Assembly (NCBI GenBank): GCA_902806575.1
Contig: CADCXD010000007.1
Coordinates: forward strand, 248,001 to 312,000
DNA: 64,000 nt
Reading direction: 5' to 3'
Source: Jackrogersella multiformis
Lineage: Eukaryota; Ascomycota; Sordariomycetes; Xylariales; Hypoxylaceae
Positions 24,091 to 34,703 of the stretch are shown in pieces. Position 1 is the first letter of the stretch. The number at the start of each line of letters is the position of its first letter. A program made the translations under genes and the position numbers. The notes below the pieces were generated by a model. That model had not been told where the DNA came from. It did no database searches and saw only the letters and a program-made list of their open reading frames with translations.

Positions 24091-26421
24091 GCAAGGGTCA
24101 TAGGGGTCGTAGTTGGGTGAAATGTCAATTATGCAGCAGCAAAGCGGTTAGATGAAAGGCATGGAGCAGGAACAACGTGGTTGTGTTGCAGATCGGGATT
24201 TGAGCATCTTGTTGGGCTGCAGATTTGGCACCGTCGACCCGCGCAAGCTGTATCGGCCGACCGCCAGTCTCTCATAGAAGTGCTTGCAGACAGAGGGAAA
24301 GACCCTTGTAAAAAGCGGTGGGCTCGGGGTCTCATGCAGTGCAATCTGTGCTTCGCCGCTTCAGAACATCCACTCTCGCACCCACCAAGACAAACCTACC
24401 AGCCTACCAAATACGTAAAACAGTGGACGGTACATAGGTACATATCATACTCTTATTTCCCCACTTTCCCAAGAAATCGTTCAATTTGGAAATCCAGGTC
24501 AGTAATCATTGGCTAGTCGAACGATTCCATAACCGCATTAGGCTCGTACCTACCTCTCAGTCCACCAACCCAGTCCTCGCTTGCAGGTCACGCTACAAGG
24601 TCTCTATGTGACACAGCAGGAACGAGAAACAACCTTGTGTATCTATCTATGTTACGAGATTAATTAACCCCAATTCCTAATTCGCGGGACTAACCTTAAT
24701 GTTAGGTATTCTAAAGCTAGACTAGTGCAAAGCTTGAGCTTTTAAATTCAAAGTACACAGCCTTATGATCATCTCCAGACTACACTAACACCAATTAATG
24801 AAAATGTACATGTAACTACAAAAATATGGACATGATATTAAAAATAAACTCATTATAATAATGAGCTACCATTATTAAGTACCTATAATTGATACGATTA
24901 ATTATATCAAAGTCCTATGCAATAAATATTAAAATTAGACGTTCCTAAAACGGTAATTAAGTGACAATGAACTTACACTCACGAGTCTTAAGCGAACTTT
25001 TTACTCTACTTACCTACCTAGGTACCTAGTTAAAGATAGCACACAATATATTTGCTGCAGATCACGAACAACATAAGATACATAGGCAGCTAATAATCAA
25101 TGTACAATGCAATAGCCAACATTTATCAGCTGTTGTTAGAAGTCCGCAGCGGCTCGCCGTATGATGGCGGAGTTCGGTATGGGATCGCAAACCCGCCCAT
25201 GGCCGTCTCCGACGTCAGTGCCCAGGAATTGTCTTGGTTCTAACGCCGGTGCAGCCAGCACTTGTGTTAGCGCCATAATTCCTACATTGACCAGGTATAA
25301 CACAAGACAGAATGCAACATCGCTTGCGGTTTTGCTGTTAGGCAGGACTTTGCGAAGTCTTTATATCGACGTTTTTGGTGTTCTGGACGTTCTGCACTTT
25401 GGTTCTTTAGACAATAGATCAGTTGCTGTCATCAATAATCGTTCGAGGGTCGGCCGACGGCTTCTGAAACTCTTAATCTTCGGGATTTGTCATGTGCGGG
25501 CAAGTTGTTCAAATAGCGAGTTGATACCTATGATTGCAACCTAAGCTATCGCCTCCTCCCATTGGTTCGCTCGTTAGCTAACTAGTGCTGCGTAACACAC
25601 TTAATAACATATTGAATGGCATATAGCTTAAGTCCGACCAGAAGGGCGTGAGCACTTAGTGTCACGCGGAGGCTTATTAACAGCACTACCGATAGCTTCA
25701 ACTGGTAATAACACGCGGATAATTACTACACGTATGGGAAATCCTTATCGTGACGAACTGCAATTGTACTTTCGCTCGCCGTTACTATCCTAAGGAGGTG
25801 AGAAAGAAGATGTTCGAGGCCGAAGCATTTCATCCTAGTCGTATGTCCGCAAATAGAAATATACGGCACGATGACCAAGCAAGAGCTGGAGGTTAGTTCG
25901 AGATGTTGTAGATTACCAGCAGCCGCATAGCCTATCTCGATTGCTATACTATTACGGGTGTGATAAGAACCTTGAAAGATTAAGGTCAAGGTAAAATGTA
26001 CCCTACCTCAGCTGCTTAGGTACTTAGGCTGGTAGAGAGAGATGATCAATTCGGGGTACGATAGCGTACCCGCTAGATTAGGGAGGGGAAGACATGCAGC
26101 GATCTCATTGGAGCAGATCTACCTAGTGCAAGTAGCGTAGATAGAGGCTTGCTATCCTCAGCCCTATGGCAAAACAAGTCCATCTACTATTATTACTAGT
26201 GTAGTGTATGGAGGAATGCGCGTGAACGGCGACGCCGAAAGACCCGCTGCTAGCGGAAAGGCTTGTTGATCCCCACAAGATGCTTTCATACAATACGTCG
26301 AATATGTCGAATAAATCGAGTGTCCGCGGCATATATCGCATCGATGAGTAATAGGAAATAACGGTTCACCGTCCTAGCTGTGCTGCGTCGCATTTCGTGC
26401 GTCACTTAATCTACTACTAGA

Positions 26422-26522
26422 CCGCTACAACGGTTTAGCGCTGTTGTAACGGCCTTCAGTTATTCTTATCGCCGCCGTCCCGTATCGCTACCGCTGCGGG
26501 ACATCGTAGATCGAGCGATAAG
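26422..26522. repeat. Adjacent inverted repeats (two potential hairpins)
   Basis: First hairpin: 26422-26433 pairs with 26441-26452, giving 12 positions with one mismatch and one G-T wobble around a 7-nt loop. Second hairpin: CTTATCG at 26465-26471 pairs perfectly with CGATAAG at 26516-26522 and encloses an inner perfect pair, GTCCCG with CGGGAC. No transposon ends or known RNA family were recognised. Confidence 0.55.
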
Positions 26523-27670
26523 AGTTGACACCATCGCAGGTAAGTTCTTGCGAAACCAACTCTCTCCCCAGATGTTCCCCCACTGGACAACCTGGCGATA
26601 ATACATACCTACCCAGGTAGCTGTCGGGCCATTTTCGATAGTTAATATTCGGGCTTTGAACTTCCTAGACCGATATCCTTTGGAACTCCCCGAGGGCGCA
26701 TATAATAATGTACCTATAGGTGAACTGATGTGCCTGACGCTTACTTACATATGATTAGTAGTAACGGCAATAATGTGCGGGTGTCATCTCAGCCCTATGA
26801 AGAACAGCTTGGAGCAAGAAGGTATGTAGATGTTAGTGTATGTATGTAGGTATTATTATACATCCCACCACGGGGGGCGTATAGTATGTACAATAGCAGA
26901 TTGATACTGTACAGAAGAACCTTGGAAGATTGACATATTAGGAAAGGGAGGGGGATATTTACACCACACTAGTAGGTACATAGGTACTTATATAATCCGT
27001 AAGAAATCGAGTGTACGTAAGTACCTTATTACTGCAACCTGTAACAGGTATCGCTTGTATCATGTAGTCCATGTAGTATATATAGTACCTAGGTAGTGGT
27101 GGTATGATGCTGAAAAGAACTAGGGTCCCTTCGCAGGCCTTAAACGGGATTGGTCTTGGCGCGACCCAAGACCATAGGCACGGGTTCAGTAATCATCCAT
27201 TCAGAATCGTCCTTGACTGCCGAAAAGAGAGTAAGAACTTTCTATTATTTCCCACAATACGACTATGTATACCTATCATTGCTTAGCTCGAATAACGTAT
27301 GTTTGAGTACGTGAAGTATTAACTTATGTACATGATTATGTATTATTTTTGTGTTGTTATATGTGCATTTTTATTATACTACACTAGGTAATAAAAAGCG
27401 GACCTTCCGGGACCGTATTGGTAGGTATTTATTTGACATAATGTATCGCCTGATGCGTCGAACTGTGAATTGCGGTGCTCAAGGCTGCGTACAAATAACA
27501 AATCGGAACCTGCAGGCCGAATGACTAACATCAGTTGCGCAGTTGCGTATTTACTTGCCTCGCATCGTATCTCCGTTCTATGCTGAATAATGACTATTTG
27601 GCGGACAACGTAGTATACTATAGAGTCACTTCTACTGTGCATGGAATGCGGCATACATTTCATAGGGCGT

Positions 27671-27692
27671 GGCTAGGCTAGGCTAGGCTAGG
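27671..27692 (+). repeat. GGCTA tandem repeat
   Basis: Four GGCTA units are followed by degenerate GGCAT units up to about 27710. The tract is non-coding. Confidence 0.75.
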
Positions 27693-28854
27693 CATGGCAT
27701 GGTATGGCATCATTAAGACGTTGTGTCTCATTTTTGTATTGGGAAAAGTAACAATGAGAAAAGTACAGTACATCCATGATGTGGAGGTTATCAAGGGTAA
27801 ATACATAGACTCGAGAGCTAAAGATTACCGGAAACGGTAAATGGTCTAATTCGTAGTGCATCCTGGTACTTTCCCGGTGGGTAATTAGTCCACTTTAAAC
27901 TAGCTGCCGCCTTACGTGTCGTACCTATGTATAAATTTACCTAAACTAAGTACCTACCTATATATGTACACTACATAGCTGTAATATTTTAAAATCGATA
28001 CCTGGAAAGATTTCCGTATAACGGGTATACAGCGGAACTAGTAGTATGTGTACACATTGCGCATCTAGTGTAGTGTAGTCTACTAATGTAATGTACCTAG
28101 TACTACACTATGTAATTATTTTTATTCCATACATGGATTAGCTATTTTATAATCCCACTAGTGTAGGCTTAGCAGACGGAAGTAGTCCTTCAACCGCCAG
28201 TTAAACCCGTAATGGGGCCTAGTCCCAGGTATCCATCCTATCCACGTTTTTATGAGCCGTGACTCGATGAGGACCGAGGCGTTTGTAATTCGATCAACTA
28301 CCATCGTATATCGCGCTCCAATCACGGATATAGCTGGTTGTTTAGGAATCCAAGACACCAAGACATCATCCAATTTGCGAGGACCAGAAGACGATAGACA
28401 GAGAAACAGGGGCTATGCATTATGTGAGCCTTTTTTAATTCTCTCATCAGAACATACCCATATCCATGTCTTGTCGCGTGGCAATGAGTTATGTCCTACC
28501 TTTGGAGATTGTTCCCTAAGCATGCCATTTTGCTTGGGTCGTTCATCGCATCTGCTACGGTGCGTACCTACTTTACCTTGGGGAAATATGGGGTCCGTTT
28601 GCTGTGATCCTATCACACCTCGGGCCATGGGATGATTTCAAACAGGACTTTTCGTTAATGATCTACAAAGAGGATTGCTTCGAGTATTAGGTCCCACGCT
28701 GCCTCGGTGGGATTAGGCTTGGAGGGAGAGGGATCGCTTTCGATCAAGCTAGTAGTAATTCGAACCATACTCCCATCTTCAATCCTTGTATACTGCTAGG
28801 TGTACGGCAATCCTACAAACCATATCTTATACACTACGTATATCAAACGATCAT

Positions 28855-29345
28855 CTACTGACTAGGAAACCTATCTAGATATCTAGGACTAGCGTCGGCA
28901 CCTCTCTCGCCGTGTTTGGCGGTTTCATATCCGCCACCCACCTCGATGAATAGCTTCCTAACTCTGGAGAGACGCGCGTTAATCAATCCTGAGACGTGGG
29001 CTTCCAGGGCGGGGGATATACCCCCGGAGAATTCGGCAGCATAGATATCATTTGGCACGAGCCAGTGGTGTCGATCCCGCAGGACGTGCATGCGAAGCAC
29101 GCAGTAGGGTCACCATATGCAGAGCATAGGGCTATCTAACATGTTTCCATATTCGGCTAGGCTGCCTATTCTACGATATTCAAGCTCATGCATGCTAAGA
29201 TTGTCAGCAGCCAGTCGCATGAACCCTCTGTCTATCTGCGACCACAGCTCCGAGTGTTCAGAGAAGGTTTTGACCGGCTATTAACATAAAGGGGGTCCAG
29301 CTGATATCGATGTTGAGATGAAGATGTATCAGACATGGTACATCC
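28855..29345 (-). pseudogene. Possible relic of an unrecognised protein gene
   Basis: On the minus strand one frame stays open from about 29282 to the stop at 28855, about 140 codons, broken only by a TGA at 29110-29112. Its translation looks protein-like (for example GFMRLAADNLSMHELEYRR and RHHWLVPNDIYAAEFSGG). A frame beginning at an ATG near 29342 reaches the same stretch only through a one-base frame change near an AAAA run at about 29268-29271. I do not recognise the family. A missed intron, a sequencing error or plain chance could also explain it, so confidence is low. Confidence 0.28.
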
Positions 29346-31367
29346 AGAACGTGGAGAATCAAGCAATTGTTAGCACTCGGAGGTGCTGACACAATACTAG
29401 CATTCTTCATCCAAAGTTGCGCTCATCAGCACGCAGTCCCTAGTATGTGTAAGCAAATCTAACTGGGAGAGGTGGGAGTTACTTAGATATGATCTCACAT
29501 GGCGGTCCTGACTGAGATCCTTGGTAACGGTTGTGACCTGAGCCCGGCTTCTGATTTGCCCCCCCCCCCGTGAGCGTTCCTGCTAGGTACATGAGACGCA
29601 CCTTGTACATGTACGTGCCGCCGCCGTAATAGCTTCCGCAGAAGGGAGGGTTCTTGGCGAGTGAGAACCTTAAAACCCTTCCACGTTGGCTCGAGGGCCC
29701 GAAGTAGTGGGTGGCTTATGTTGTGCCGGTGCCTGTGGAAGGGTAGGTAGTGTCAGCAGCAGCACGCGATTCACCGGCTCCGTGAAAACCCCAAGTTTCT
29801 CGCGTCAGCACCCATCCTCGGGAGGGTAAAGATAAGTGAATTAGATATAGATAAAGATGTAGTGTCCTCTACCCACTACTCTTAAAGCCGATAGTAGAAG
29901 GGATGAAAGTTATGTTACGGATTCAGTTGGGCCGATGCATATTATTTGCGTACCTAGGTACCAGGTTAGAAATGAAACTTCACGTGAACGAAATAGGTTT
30001 AAAATAAGGAACGACAAATAAAATAACGCCTGATCATGCGCAAATCTCTATTAGCACTGTGGTCGCAAATTTAACAGACCTGCCATTTGTACAGCAGCTT
30101 AGTAACGAACTGGGTATTCATGAACGAAGGCTGAGCGCACGGCTGGCGCCAGCAGCGTAATGAGATTCAGACATCGGTCCTATTTTGCCGTCCTTATGGT
30201 TGTACGCCAGATATGGGCCACTGAGAATAATGTTCTGATATATAATCAACTAAGGGGCAAAATGCTGTCCTAAAATAAGACGACAACTATCGACAAAGGT
30301 ATGTATTGGGTTTGTGTAAACTAATTATGGCTGCCGAATTGCTACTAGGAGGTGGTGGGTGGTTTAAAGAGACCAATCCGAGGTAGGAATTGTCTGAACT
30401 ACCTAGCCATGTGGTACATGCATAGATCCATCATCCATAGGCCTTGGCTTAAGGAGGCTGAGAATACAGCAAGAAAAAGGGGCTTTCTTCATTGGCGGGC
30501 AGGCGAGATAGCTAAAACAGAATCGGAGCAAATATAGATATAACCTAGGTCAAGAGAATGTACCTAGCCATCAAATCTCAAGTCTGAGAAGACCCTTGCC
30601 ATTATCGAAGAAAAGTGTGTGTGAGTGAGTAAGGTGCGTGTGTGTAGGTAGGTATGTTTAGAAAGCAATCCAAGACCTAAAGGTTCATTGCGTTTTGTTA
30701 GGAACATAGCCGCCGACTTTTCGGAGTTGTCCGAGTTGTCCGGTGAGCCATACCCATTAAGGTCCTAGATAAATATACTGTGTGCGTAAACTTGAATATC
30801 TCTTCCAATAGAACATGCCAATGGCGCCTCAGGTCACGAGCAGACAAATTTTAATTTAGACACCAGTATTCCTATGAATTAAATGATTTGTCATTATTTA
30901 CCTTGGCAGGTTTGTGGGGATAAGACACCCTAGTGTACAATATGTATTTAAAGAGCTCCGTGAAGCTTAAAAAATAAAAAGCCTCTATTATGTACAGTAA
31001 AAAGGAGATGCGAATGTTGATAAGACCTGGGGTTTACCGTCCACGATGTTACTATATCGGCGTTACTAGTGTAGTCTTACCAGTCAGGCAGGTGAATAGG
31101 CTAGTTAGTGTTTTCCTTTAGTGGTGATGAATTAGCGGATGCGATTAGCACCGAAACCGTTGACCTGGCTGCCTGGGTGGATAACATTCGAGAAGGATAT
31201 TCGAAGTCTGACTAGCAGCCCTAGAAGAGGGGAGTTGGTAGCCAATAAGAAACAAGAACTAGAGCTTGGTAATGGTTGTTGCCAAAAATAGATCCCTTAG
31301 AAAGCACGTGCGAATCAGAATATCAAGTTCCTACTACTGCCAGGTAGGACCGACACTTTACACCCCT

Positions 31368-31443
31368 TCCACTTTCTATTTTCATTCTTCTATTTTTCCA
31401 TCTCCCATTTTCCACCTTCTACCTTTCACCTTCCACCTTCCCA
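31368..31443 (+). repeat. Pyrimidine-rich tract
   Basis: About 75 bp consist almost entirely of C and T, with repeated CCACCTT and CATTTTC-like units. It is non-coding and its translation (63 codons) is low complexity. Confidence 0.6.
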
Positions 31444-33314
31444 CGCTGCCCATTTGATGGGGGCCAAAATAGAACAAAAAAAATAATAATCACAAAGATC
31501 CTTCACTCATTAACCCCTTTTTCTTGCTTTACCGCTTTACGTAAGGGAGGACTCGGGTGTATTTTTTTACGATTCCAGATCTGATCACTTGGCGTCTGAC
31601 CGAACAAATGTCTAAGCCTCCCTTCTATGCATTCTTCTCGAAGGACTGGAGACCTGTCGTTAGGGACACTACGTAGTACAAATGTACTGACCGCGGGTTT
31701 GGGTTCTTATGAAATCATGGAATGTTCTTAACGGGCTTCATTGGCTAGAGAATTCGTTCCAGGGAGGCTTCGCATGCGTAGGGCATAATTTTCAACGCCA
31801 CGCCTCTGCATCCCTTGTACGGTACGTTACGGCCAAAATGAACCACAATCATGGAAGCCCATTAGATTTAGCTTGGCTCGCTTTATGACATGACTCGGCA
31901 TGTCGTATTTACGGCGTTTAGATCGCAATTCGTATCTCAAGGACCAGCTGATGACAGTTACGCAGCCCGGACGGATAGGACGGTGTTGGCCAGCACCAAG
32001 TAGAAGTAAATGAAGATGACGACAACATTCATGATACCGGGAGCCGGGAGTCGGGACAACTTATCAGAGTGTTTGCGTTCCCATGATACCTTTAAGCCAC
32101 TAATCATTTCTAGGACTAGCAATTATGTGCGTCTTCTAGCTATGGAATATAACAAACATGAACCTTGGACGAGGATTCCATTGAATTCGGGATTTTTACT
32201 CAACCTAGCCGCCTTGCCGTCCCGCTTCTACATCCATCCTACGTAGGGAGCAAGGCTTGTAAGGTGAAGGGCAAGAGATAACCCCGAGTTTAGAATCGGC
32301 TATCCACCCAGCCGATGCTGATTTACGAGTGGTCAGGGTACGCAATGAACTCATCGTAGCGGTGGATCAGTGAGAAATCATGGCTTCTGTCTAACGCAAC
32401 AAAACCCCAAAAGATCAGTGCTGAAGTGCGACATGATCCAGAAAGAGCCATGTTTAGCGTCGCGTTAAGCCAGAATATAAATATAAACAAAAGTAAAAGG
32501 AACTTAAATATATGTTTTGAGACAGCAATTGGCTTTCCCATTAAAGGTAAGTGAATCATGTAAGTTAATTTTAATGTTGATTTATTTAATCCATTAGGTT
32601 ACCTAGGTAATTACAGTGGCTATGTGCCGCTGTATTTACTTTTCCCAACCTTTCTTGCCTTTTTCTTAACCTTAAAAGTTCCCTATAATAGGTTAGTGGG
32701 TTGCTCGTAAAATCCATCGGTTTAACCCTAAAATACCTACCTTGGTAATTAGGCTAACACGTAGACAGCCCTACGAGTCTGCGAGTGCATATAGATATAG
32801 GCAGGCAGGTTACAGGGAGTAGAGAATAGCGTTGCTGCTTTTATTAATCGAAAGAACGATTCCTCATGGGGTATCTCATGTACCATTGAATAACTATACA
32901 TTGGCTGTGAAATTCGGGCAAATTTGGTTTAGTCCGCCAGGCTCTGAATGCTATGTAAACTCCAGTACTTCTACGTCGTAGTTTCTGCGCAATGTCGTCC
33001 CCTGTTCACAGCTACTAGTAAAAAAACTAGCACAGCTCGCCTCGAAAGTACAGTACATTACCCTGGTAGGTAACCATTGTGTGTACTTTTATATACCACA
33101 CCCCTCCTTCCCCAATTGAACCCCTGCCCTTTCCGCACGAGTCCTGTAGTGTATGTACATACCGCTGGTACCTCTGTAGTGTTCCACTAGAACATGGATC
33201 GCCCGCTACCTCTTACCTTCTTCTACATTCCCTACGTCGACCCTCGGATTCGAGGCGTAGCTTCTTGTTCCTCGCACTGGCCCCAGAGCTTGCCTACCAC
33301 ATACCACACACACA

Positions 33315-33346
33315 CCCCTCCCACCCCTCCCCCCTTCCCCCCCTCC
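33315..33346 (-). repeat. C-run array; G-quadruplex candidate on the minus strand
   Basis: On the plus strand there are C-runs of 4, 3, 4, 6, 7 and 2 separated by one or two bases, preceded by a short CA repeat. The minus strand therefore carries five closely spaced G-runs of at least three. It lies about 400 bp upstream of the bZIP start. Confidence 0.6.
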
Positions 33347-33744
33347 AAACGAGGTTACAGCGAAAGAGCGGACATGCAATCAGGTGCAGAGTCCCTCCTC
33401 GCATTTGAATGCCTGTCGAAAAGCTGTGCATCCATGCTCGCAGAAAGTACGTACTCTGTACGTACTCATACGTATCTACGTATCCTGGTCCGGTCGATGA
33501 GGATGGGGGCTTCTCCAGCTCGAACGCGGCTTCGATGGCTGAATGGACGACCCGTCTTGTTGTCTATATTAGATTCCTTCCTCCCGCTTCACAAAATTAT
33601 GTATCCCACTACTTCTCCGTTCGACAGTATATTTATATTACCACAAAGTCAACAATTACTACCTAGGTAGTCAGCCGTCTCCGTCTTTGCTTAGTAGCAT
33701 AGCTTGTTCGTCTTGATAGTCGACCGGACATAACGGGCCAAGCA

Positions 33745-34703
33745 ATGTACGCCGCCATGTCCCAACACCAATACGCATATTCTGCCGCTCCGCCGGCGCC
33801 GAGGCAATACTCGGGACACGGCACCAGCAGTGCTTTCTCCAGTTCCGCCAACCCTGACGAGGATTGGACCAAGATCTCAGACCTTGCCGAGCGCCGGAGG
33901 ATACAGAACCGGATCGCTCAGCGTAACTACCGTAGGTTGCGCTTAGCTTCATATCTCTCCCATTGACCGGGTGTCCTAACTATTTTCTATAGGCAAGAAG
34001 CTGAAGAGACGTCTGGAAGACCTCGAGAGGCGAGCTGGTACCTCGGACGACGCGTCGTCCCCCACGGGAAGCGACAAGCAGTCCCAGTCTAACACCCGGA
34101 CGACCAAGAAGACGAGCTCGTCCAAGACGCATAAATCCTCTGCATCCCAGAAGCCCGTACAACCCCAATTTACGCCGCCAATGAACCACGACGACGAGAT
34201 ACTGTTTGGGCACACGTACGATGACCGGGAGCGGTCTCACTCCCCCTCATTTATGGGATACTCTGCGTACCCCCCTCCGGACGAGATGATCCTACCTCCC
34301 TACAACTCGGCGCAACCTTACCACCACCCAATAACCACCGGCGAGGGCTATTCTAACTATATGGCATCTACTGTTCCTTGCACCCTCCCTCCCATGACAC
34401 ATTTCAACGACGCCATCAAGAGGGAGCCGTACCCAGCCGAAGAGTCCATGTCCTATGTGAACTACAGCTTTGTGCCTGGGATGGATGTCCACGCACCAAA
34501 TTCCTACGACCACTCGAACCCTCATGTGAGTCATGTGCGCGCTTACTCCCGCCGAGAACCACGTAGCTGATCGGTGTTGCTAGACTCCACCGCTTTCACA
34601 CTCATACGACCACTCGGCGAACTGCTCGGAGTCCGGTTATGACTACCCGACTACGCCGCTCTCAATGCCCGGGTCACCCGGTCTACCCCAGCAGCGCTCA
34701 TAG
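33745..34703 (+). CDS. bZIP transcription factor with a short zipper
   Basis: This is a nuclear DNA-binding protein. Exons are 33745-33931, 33993-34525 and 34584-34703 (279 aa). The basic region (about 46-70) reads ERRRIQNRIAQRNYR and, across intron 1, KKLKRRLEDLERRA; the NxxAQRxxR core is of the fungal Yap/AP-1-like type. The splice join (C at 33931 to GC at 33993, with a CCTAAC branch site) recreates the Arg codon inside the basic region. After Leu73 there are no further heptad leucines, and the sequence turns Ser/Thr/Lys-rich, then Pro/Tyr/Ser-rich to the C-terminus. Dimerisation may thus be weak or use other parts. The target genes are unknown. Confidence 0.88.

Larger units (their letters stand above)
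16903..33744. other. 16.8-kb region without a supportable intact gene
   Basis: From the antiporter stop to the bZIP start I find no spliced model with family signatures. The longest open frames are about 127 codons and resemble chance frames. What it does hold: ten exact TACCTAGGTA palindromes (18441, 20248, 20569, 22630, 25015, 27086, 29951, 32600, 33660, and near-copies), a (T)23 run at 19823-19845, an AGC repeat at 19057-19083, a GGCTA tandem at 27671-27692, an 11-base G-run at 20157-20167, paired hairpins at 26422-26522, a pyrimidine tract at 31368-31443, and one possible pseudogene at 28855-29345. A GC-richer segment at about 18.2-20.2 kb has no coding evidence. No transposase, reverse transcriptase or terminal repeats were recognised. 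Confidence 0.6.

Noticed and set aside
25161..25544. 127-codon plus-strand open frame in the desert
   Set aside because: Composition is irregular and there is no motif; length alone is within what chance gives in 64 kb.
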